12,149 nucleotides of DNA, from positions 1 to 12,149 of the forward strand of contig JAMCWS010000269.1 of assembly GCA_023480605.1 (NCBI GenBank). Reading direction: 5' to 3'. Positions 1 to 5,102 of the stretch are shown in pieces; the first letter of the stretch is position 1, and every line of letters begins with the position of its first letter. The position numbers and the translations under genes are program-made. The DNA is from a bacterium. Lineage in GTDB: Bacteria > Sumerlaeota > Sumerlaeia > MVZB01. Below the pieces are notes generated by a model. That model worked only from the letters and a program-made list of their open reading frames with translations. It did no database searches and was not told the DNA's origin.

Positions 1-2
1 TC

Positions 3-254
3 CCTGACGCCTTCGATCATCGCGGAACCACCCCCGGCGATCAAGCCCCGCCCATCCGCAGACCGGCTGCGCTTTCCAAGCTGTCGCCTCCCCCCGCAGG
101 GGGACGGGAGGGGGGTATTTCCACACTTTTTCCGGAAGAACCAAAAAGAGTGACGGTGGTGCCCAAAAAACGGGAGAATTTAGCGCCAGGTACACTTAAG
201 GCCATCTTACAGCAATGCGGAATGACAACGGAGGAACTCCGCAAGCTGCTGTAG
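3..254 (+). pseudogene. hicA: HicA-like toxin, C-terminal remnant
   Basis: The frame ending in TAG at 252-254 is open back to the window edge. Its last 40 or so residues read like the C-terminus of a HicA/YcfA-type mRNA interferase: a strand with R-V-T-V, then K-K-R-E-N-L, A-P-G-T-L-K-A-I-L-Q-Q, and G-M-T-T-E-E-L. HicA is normally a 60-80 residue double-stranded-RNA-binding-fold toxin that cleaves mRNA and is neutralised by HicB. The residues before position 129 do not resemble the HicA N-terminus: there is no helix with the catalytic G-S-H-x-x-[WYF] motif, and part of the stretch is encoded by a G/C-rich hairpin (87-115). No HicB-like frame follows. I infer a truncated or interrupted gene. 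The alternative is a complete gene with an unusual insertion whose start lies outside the window. Confidence 0.5.
87..116. repeat. G/C-tract hairpin inside the hicA remnant
   Basis: A C-tract (90-95) and a G-tract (99-103) form a perfect short stem with a GCA loop, followed by further G-runs at 106-108 and 110-115. In the hicA frame it translates to a proline/glycine string unrelated to the toxin fold. This is the appearance of a small palindromic intergenic element that has landed in, or next to, the gene. No second copy was seen in this window. Confidence 0.3.
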
Positions 255-315
255 ATGCCCCGCCCAACGAATCTATTAATCACAACATCATCGGCGAAAC
301 AGAAAAGCACACTCT

Positions 316-352
316 GCCCCCGAGGCTATCGGCTCCGGGGGCGATTCTTTTT
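316..352 (+). terminator. Rho-independent terminator-like hairpin
   Basis: A GCCCCCG arm (316-322) pairs with CGGGGGC (336-342). Two more pairs are possible with one bulged base. The stem is followed at once by GATTCTTTTT on the plus strand. It lies 60 bases after the hicA stop, so it probably terminates that transcript. On the minus strand the T-rich tail is poorer, so bidirectional use is doubtful. Confidence 0.5.
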
Positions 353-355
353 GGG
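331..355 (+). repeat. Direct repeat, copy 1 (right arm of hairpin)
   Basis: The 25 bases beginning GGCTCCGGGGGCG and ending TTTGGG recur almost unchanged at 2022-2045 in the same orientation, with about 22 matching positions and one base of length difference. The two copies bracket the helix-turn-helix remnant and the whole amidohydrolase gene. The second copy lacks the left arm of the hairpin. Confidence 0.35.
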
Positions 356-379
356 TAGCGCTATCCGCCGGAAAAAACC

Positions 380-640
380 GCGCCGCGTGACTGTGGCAAG
401 GTTTTCGTCGCCCGAGGCGTCTCCTAATACGGCCGGATTCCAAGCGGGCGTGGCGGGCCTTGACCTTATCGACGGCCGCGACGAACGCGCCATCGCGTTC
501 GATGGTGGCCTTTGAAACGCCATGTTGGATGGCGAGTTTTTCGGCCGTCTCACCGATCATTCCGTCATTTTTTCGGATTGATTTGCGATCCCCACCTTGG
601 GCCTTCTTCGCCCGGTTGTAGCGCCGGCCGCGCTGGCGCG
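380..640 (-). pseudogene. Decayed HTH protein, ParB/phage-associated type
   Basis: The minus strand encodes R-Y-N-R-A-K-K-A-Q-G-G-D-R-K-S, then E-T-A-E-K-L-A-I-Q-H-G-V-S-K-A-T-I-E-R-D, then A-F-V-A-A-V-D-K-V. Such a basic G-G-D-R-K-S linker followed by a helix-turn-helix and an A-V-D tail is typical of DNA-binding proteins found with ParB-like nuclease domains on phages and plasmids. No ParB domain precedes it. After the A-V-D-K-V segment the plausible continuation (G-D-E-N-L-A-T-V-T-R-R) lies in another minus-strand frame, so a frameshift is likely near 435-455. Sequence upstream of the linker runs into the amidohydrolase 3' end and does not look like the missing N-terminus. I infer a remnant, not a working gene. 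The family name is from memory of the motif and is not certain. Confidence 0.45.
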
Positions 641-684
641 CCGCCGAGCGACCTGCCCCAGTCCACTGCGGGGCCAGTTCGAAG

Positions 685-2004
685 TCAGATGCCAAATACC
701 CGCTTGGGTGTCTTGAGATAAGTGTTTTCCAGGAAAGCCTCAGCGACCTTGTCGTCAATGATCCGGCGGGCGATCAGGTCCTCCAAAACGTTGGCGATCT
801 CCTCGCGGGTCACCTGGCCGATTCCGACAATGTTCTCCGGGAGATTGCTATCTGAACCCCAGCAGAACTTGTCGGGCCGAATGATCTCAATCCACTCCGC
901 CAGCGCCCAGCGGAAACGTGCCCGCGTCATCCACGAAATCCAGGTAAAATCGATGATGACATTCGGAAACATCCGCGCCAGATAGGTCGTCTCGCCGACG
1001 TAAGGATTACCGCCGTGCAATAACACGAAGGTAAGGTCCTTGTATCGCTCATCAATCAGAAGCGGGTGCAGGTGCATCGGGTTGCTCTGGCGCAAGTCCG
1101 AGTGGCCCCAGATCTGGAATCCCGTGTGAATGACTACTGGAAAGCCGTTGCGTAGACATGCGCCCAAGGCGTGGTGAAAGGCATAATGTTGAACGGTGCG
1201 GACCTCTTCGGAACTCATGTCGCGCTTGCGGGCGAAAGCAGCGCGCGCAGCCTCGCTCGTGGGATTGCCGATCGATAGGCCGATCGTGTAGGCGATCGCG
1301 GTTTTCATCCCGACAACGCCATGTTGCCCCCAGCCGTCGATAAGCTGGTCAAGGTGCCCGAGATAGTCATCGAGACTGGCGAGGGACTGCGCGCCGCCGA
1401 AATGACCACAGAGCGCGTCGTAGTAGTTGAAATTCAGATGGCGGCCGTCGGGGCAGAACGCCATGTCGTTGCCAAGCAGCGCCTGGTCAATGTAGGGTAG
1501 CAGGCGGCCACGCGGCGTGGCGGCATGGACCGGAGCCGACTCCGGCCGAAAGCCCCCCACCAGAAAGATCTGCTGTTCGATGGCGTCGGCGTCGAATGTC
1601 TGTTCGAGCGCTTCGCGGAGAGGCTTGGCGCGCAAGGCGGCAGCCTTTTCAAATAATACATCGGGGGCATCGGATCGCAGTAGGGGGCCTGCATCCACAC
1701 CATACATTTTGCGGCAACCGGCGGCGCAGTTCCGACTGTTGCTCATCGTGTCGTTATGCTCAAAATTATCGAACGAACGGACAATCGCCCGCAGGTCGCC
1801 GATGGGCGGATTGAAATGGCTGTGGGTGTCGATGCGGGGCATCGTCATCGCCCGCTCGCGGATCTCGCTGTGTCGCCCTAAGACGCCAGACGCAGGTTCG
1901 CACCTGAGCAATGACTCGGTTGGGCATCCGATCGGTATGGCCTCACCCGTGATCCCGGTCGCGAGGCCGCCCGCCAAGAAAGTTCTTCGGTCAAGTCGCG
2001 CCAT
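685..2004 (-). CDS. Tat-exported amidohydrolase (amidohydrolase-2 type)
   Basis: The product has 439 residues. The N-terminus holds a twin-arginine motif (D-R-R-T-F-L-A, residues 5-11) and a weakly hydrophobic stretch, suggesting Tat export to the periplasm. The TIM-barrel hydrolase part begins near residue 55 with D-T-H-S-H-F (59-64), the metal-binding His-x-His of the superfamily. Further expected ligands are a Lys at 234, H293 in V-I-H-T-G, H330 in L-L-H-G-G, and D385 in W-G-S-D. This layout fits metal-dependent hydrolases of the amidohydrolase-2 family (PF04909); some relatives act on sugars or aromatic acids, and the substrate here cannot be read from sequence. An internal Met at 53 or 55 would give a cytoplasmic form, but the Tat motif supports the longer start, which is preceded by a weak AGAAAG. 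It lies on the same strand as tRNA-Thr and the GH127 gene; co-transcription is possible but unproven. Confidence 0.85.
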   Translation of the reverse strand: MARLDRRTFLAGGLATGITGEAIPIGCPTESLLRCEPASGVLGRHSEIRERAMTMPRIDTHSHFNPPIGDLRAIVRSFDNFEHNDTMSNSRNCAAGCRKMYGVDAGPLLRSDAPDVLFEKAAALRAKPLREALEQTFDADAIEQQIFLVGGFRPESAPVHAATPRGRLLPYIDQALLGNDMAFCPDGRHLNFNYYDALCGHFGGAQSLASLDDYLGHLDQLIDGWGQHGVVGMKTAIAYTIGLSIGNPTSEAARAAFARKRDMSSEEVRTVQHYAFHHALGACLRNGFPVVIHTGFQIWGHSDLRQSNPMHLHPLLIDERYKDLTFVLLHGGNPYVGETTYLARMFPNVIIDFTWISWMTRARFRWALAEWIEIIRPDKFCWGSDSNLPENIVGIGQVTREEIANVLEDLIARRIIDDKVAEAFLENTYLKTPKRVFGI

Positions 2005-2021
2005 TCTGATTTACTTTCTAC

Positions 2022-2045
2022 GGCTCCGGGGGCGGTCTATTTGGG
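2022..2045 (+). repeat. Direct repeat, copy 2 (upstream of amidohydrolase)
   Basis: GGCTCCGGGGGCGG-TCTATTTGGG matches the sequence at 331-355. It lies in the 5' leader of the amidohydrolase, about 18 bases before its start codon. The hairpin partner arm present beside copy 1 is absent here, so this copy cannot act as a terminator by itself. Confidence 0.35.
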
Positions 2046-2137
2046 GGTGAAAACATCCTGCTACCTGATTGATACTTTCGGCTTTTTGCTGGTGATTTCT
2101 CGCGGTCGGATCTGGCTCGTAAACCCTTTATTTTCAA

Positions 2138-2213
2138 TGGAGCCCAAGTCCAGAATCGAACTGGAGACCTCATGCTTACCATGCATGTGCTCTACCGACT
2201 GAGCTACTTGGGC
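2138..2213 (-). tRNA. tRNA-Thr(GGT)
   Basis: The minus strand folds into a full cloverleaf. The 7-bp acceptor stem is GCCCAAG/CTTGGGC. The D-arm is GCTC/GAGC with AGTCGGTA loop, and the anticodon stem is CATGC/GCATG with loop ATGGTAA. The variable region is AGGTC, and the T-arm is TCCAG/CTGGA with loop TTCGATT. The anticodon GGT (plus-strand 2178-2180) reads threonine codons ACC and ACU. The discriminator is T and the terminal CCA is encoded (2138-2140). All stems are perfectly paired, so the gene appears functional. It sits between the GH127 gene and the amidohydrolase on the same strand. Confidence 0.95.
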
Positions 2214-2228
2214 CCCCGTCGTGGAGGA

Positions 2229-2260
2229 ATACTACTACCGTATTCGGCGTGCCGGTTCAA
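2229..2260 (-). promoter_or_regulatory. Candidate promoter for tRNA-Thr
   Basis: On the minus strand TTGAAC (2255-2260) could act as a -35 box, with TAGTAG at 17-base spacing or TAGTAT at 20-base spacing as the -10. Both are imperfect sigma-70 matches. The placement is right for a transcript beginning a few bases before the tRNA. The alternative is read-through from the GH127 gene, since no terminator is visible between them. Confidence 0.3.
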
Positions 2261-2289
2261 CCTAAATTAGTAGATAGAGTTTCCACATT

Positions 2290-4455
2290 TCACCTTGCGC
2301 CTCTGGCGAATGGGAAAACTGTCAACCGCAGGCAGGTCGAGCCCAAAGGCACGAGGGCGATCGTCTCCTTCGCGCCCAGTTTCATTGTCGCGGGATCGGG
2401 CAGGTCGGGGGTTAGCGCCTGCCCGGGCTTGAGCTCGACGCGGCCCTTGATCGAGTTGGTGATCAGGTTCCACCCTTCGACCCGGTGCGCGGGAACTTTC
2501 AATTCCACCGGCGCATGGCCTTCATCCGACCACGGTGCGTCGGTCATCCTTCCCTGGATCACTTGCACCTGATCGGCGACCTTGGCGGGATCGACATCCA
2601 AGGCGTAGTTCCATGCGCTCTTGGGCGTCATTCCCAACTGCGGAAATTCTCTCCCCAACGGCGCCGTTGCCACTGAATGCCGTTTCGCCGCCATTGCATC
2701 CACGGAAAAGACCATCGGATCCATGGGATGTTTTTCGGCCTCCACCCGCAACGAATACACCAGCGGGCCGCGTTCCAGCGCGATGCCGCCGTCCGGCCAT
2801 GCGGTGGCCTTCACTTTCATCGGCAGGCGCAGCGACACCTTGTCGCCGGAGCGAAACTCGCGCTCCAGTTTCGCAAAGGTCGCCGGCTTGGTTTCGATAT
2901 CCTGCTTTACGCCGTTGATGCGGATCTCGGCCCCTTCGCACCAGCCCGGAATCCGCAACCAGAAAGGAAAGCGAACGGGCTTTTCACTCTCCACCTCGAA
3001 GACAATGTCTCCAGAAAACGGAAAGTCGGTCTTCTCGACAATGGTAACGGGCTCCTGGCCGGCCTTTACCGTAACCGTGCTCGGCCCGTAGAGCGCCGCA
3101 ACCACGGCACCGGCGGGGCCCTGCAGCCACATCGTGCCGATGTAACTGGGGATGATCCGGTTGACCGTGGCGGCGCAGCACCAGTCGAACCGGCCGCTGT
3201 CGAAAGTGAGGTAGAGGCCGGTAAACCCGCCGATTTTGGTCACGTTCTGGGCGACGACCTGGTTGGGGCTGGAGAAATACTGCACCTGTTTGAAGTCCTT
3301 GGTCACGCAGCCCAGGCCGGCATTGAGACAGACCCGCTCGATTCGGTCCGCCCACTTGGCATCGCCCGTGGTATGCAGAAGGTAACTGAACGTCCCCGAT
3401 GAGTAGTTGATCGTGCAGGCTTCATGGCTTTCCACGGAGGTGTTGCCGGCGAGACTTTCCCGCGCGCTGGGACAGCCATCCACCAGCATGCTGCTCCGGT
3501 CGATGACCTTGTATGCGTTTTCCGCCGCCGTCAGGTATTTCGCGTCGCCGGTGGCCTGGTAGAGCGCAACCATCACCATGATCATCTGGGAGATTTTGAC
3601 ACCATGTGCGTTCGCCATTCTGTTCTTATAGCTACGGATGTGATCGAGGAGCGGTTGCCGGTTCAGTTTGCCGACCAATTCGCTCACCGACTGCGCGTCG
3701 GCGCATTCCAGCGCCAGATCGAGCATCCGCCTGTCGCCCGTCTGGAGATACAACCAGCAGAGTATTTCAATGCCCCAGAATGAGTTATACTCAAGCGTCC
3801 ACGGCCTGTCGCCGGCCCGTTTCTTACTGGCGAGGAAGTGGGCCGTGATTCTCTCCAGCATCCGCGGATCGCGTGTCTCCGCGTAATACGGTATTGCCCC
3901 GCGGAGAAAGACCGACATCGGGTTGGGCCGCTTGGTCATGCGCGGGCCGAGAAGCCCATCCTGATCGGGGTGATTCAACGTCCAGTCGTAGCGTTCCCGT
4001 ACATTGTTGATGATGGCCGGATCGCCGTATAAGTAGGCAAACCACATCCAAGCCTCGTGCCATTGTGCCTGCACGCCGAAACGCGTGTCTTTGTCATCGT
4101 AGGTGAAGAGTTTCTCGTTGCCCCAGACCACCTCATCGAAACTGCGCCCCTTGAGGTGCTCGACGTGACCCGTGAGCCCGGCATATTGCGTTTCCAGCCA
4201 CTTGAACATCCACCCCTGCGGCCTGGTCGCTGAGAGGGGATACATTGAGAAAACCGCGTGCCGCTCGGGTAATTTAGGCGATGGTTCAGCCCGTTGGCTT
4301 GGTACCAGGCTCGAGGGCGTTGCCTGCACAAAGTTCGCCTTGGGGTCGCGGAACTGGGCGGCGGAGGCAAACCGGCCCCCGGCGAGCGAGATGGCTCCCG
4401 CGGCTCCGGCCGCCAAGCACTGAGCGAGGAATTGCCGACGATCTGTTGGACTCAT
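2290..4455 (-). CDS. GH127-family glycosidase (beta-L-arabinofuranosidase-like), Tat-exported
   Basis: The chosen start (ATG at 4453-4455) gives 721 residues opening with a twin-arginine signal (D-R-R-Q-F-L-A, then an alanine/glycine-rich core ending near F-A-S-A-A). An ATG 13 codons upstream lacks a ribosome-binding site and would bury the signal. The body matches the DUF1680/GH127 family: an (alpha/alpha)6 barrel with repeated T-G-D-x-[KR] turns, then a beta-sandwich with F-W-L-R-I-P-G-W. In the characterised Bifidobacterium enzyme a zinc-bound Cys is the nucleophile and Glu-x-Cys plus Cys-Cys bind zinc. Here E345-x-C347 and C426-C427 are present at almost the same separation, followed by the family's Asn-Arg. 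It probably releases terminal L-arabinofuranose or a related sugar outside the cytoplasm, but GH127 relatives vary in specificity. No terminator is visible before tRNA-Thr. Confidence 0.9.
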   Translation of the reverse strand: MSPTDRRQFLAQCLAAGAAGAISLAGGRFASAAQFRDPKANFVQATPSSLVPSQRAEPSPKLPERHAVFSMYPLSATRPQGWMFKWLETQYAGLTGHVEHLKGRSFDEVVWGNEKLFTYDDKDTRFGVQAQWHEAWMWFAYLYGDPAIINNVRERYDWTLNHPDQDGLLGPRMTKRPNPMSVFLRGAIPYYAETRDPRMLERITAHFLASKKRAGDRPWTLEYNSFWGIEILCWLYLQTGDRRMLDLALECADAQSVSELVGKLNRQPLLDHIRSYKNRMANAHGVKISQMIMVMVALYQATGDAKYLTAAENAYKVIDRSSMLVDGCPSARESLAGNTSVESHEACTINYSSGTFSYLLHTTGDAKWADRIERVCLNAGLGCVTKDFKQVQYFSSPNQVVAQNVTKIGGFTGLYLTFDSGRFDWCCAATVNRIIPSYIGTMWLQGPAGAVVAALYGPSTVTVKAGQEPVTIVEKTDFPFSGDIVFEVESEKPVRFPFWLRIPGWCEGAEIRINGVKQDIETKPATFAKLEREFRSGDKVSLRLPMKVKATAWPDGGIALERGPLVYSLRVEAEKHPMDPMVFSVDAMAAKRHSVATAPLGREFPQLGMTPKSAWNYALDVDPAKVADQVQVIQGRMTDAPWSDEGHAPVELKVPAHRVEGWNLITNSIKGRVELKPGQALTPDLPDPATMKLGAKETIALVPLGSTCLRLTVFPFARGAR

Positions 4456-4485
4456 GGTTTGACATCTTTTAAACCGGGAATGAAG

Positions 4486-4511
4486 CGCGGCCATTTTATT
4501 AGCTGGCCGCG
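4486..4511. promoter_or_regulatory. Perfect 8-bp inverted repeat in GH127 leader
   Basis: CGCGGCCA (4486-4493) and TGGCCGCG (4504-4511) are perfect reverse complements separated by 10 A/T-rich bases. The element begins 31 bases upstream of the chosen GH127 start. It could be an operator for a dimeric sugar-responsive repressor or an mRNA leader hairpin. There is no T-tract, so it is not an obvious attenuator. The regulator is not in this window. Confidence 0.35.
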
Positions 4512-5102
4512 ATGGGCCTGAGCGTTACCGAGCTACTATCCGTTTATTGGTCGAATCATGTCAAGTGATTCGGAGTGCTGTGTAGGGCATGTGCAGGTAG
4601 ATCTTGAACCCCCCGGGGGCGGACGCGGGGTGGCGCTGCGCGCGGCGCCGGCTCTTCGCCTCAACCTGATGCCGGGCCGCCGCACATGGCGTAATGGCCC
4701 TCTCATTCTTGGCCACAAGACCGGTCAGCCGGCTTCGCGGAATCCGGTTCCCTCACTTGAATTCCTGGGTCAGGCGAGTTATCGAATCGCCGGCACCGAC
4801 ATGCTTCTTCGGCCCATCGGCGATTTGTTCGACCTGACCACCGACGAAGCCCGACGCGACCGGCGCCAGATCCTTTTCGCCGACTCCTGATGCGACGTAA
4901 AACGAAGCCGCCCCTTCGGGCGGAGTAGGCAATTCGACGCCTCTCTTCCCCCGTGGACATAATCGGTTATACCTATTATCGCTTACGATTGAAATATCGG
5001 ACGGAGCCTGGCGCGCCATCGTGTTTGAATAAGCGCACAATGCCGACTCGTAATCGTGCTCGTGATCGACATCCCACTCCGTCGTTCCGATATGATACCC
5101 GA
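4495..5102. other. Unrecognised 600-bp interval between GH127 and giant gene
   Basis: No gene with a recognisable product lies here. The minus strand is open from about 5019 (ATG at 5017-5019) to a TGA at 4753-4755. Its last 45 codons look coding-like in base choice (G-E-K-D-L-A-P-V-A-S-G-F-V-G-G and onward to T-R-L-T-Q-E-F-K), and the same frame is open for about 60 more codons after that TGA. The plus strand also has a 110-codon frame at 4558-4890 whose codons mirror the minus frame, so base composition does not settle the strand. I recognise no family in either. The best reading is a decayed gene fragment or a dispersed repeat of this genome. The short stretch nearest the giant gene (5020-5102) holds nothing I can name. 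Confidence 0.3.
4896..4923 (-). terminator. Possible terminator of the giant gene
   Basis: CCGCCC (4908-4913) pairs perfectly with GGGCGG (4918-4923) across a CTTC loop. Read on the minus strand it is followed by CTTCGTTTTA, a short T-rich tail. It lies about 180 bases past the stop of the large secreted protein and is the first strong hairpin I see downstream. The tail is weak. Confidence 0.3.

Noticed and set aside
99..115. Possible G-quadruplex
   Set aside because: There are only three separate G-runs with short spacers; a fourth run needs splitting of the last one without a loop. A simple hairpin explains it better.
1517..2050. 177-codon plus-strand open frame
   Set aside because: Antisense to the N-terminal half of the amidohydrolase, with no recognisable motif.
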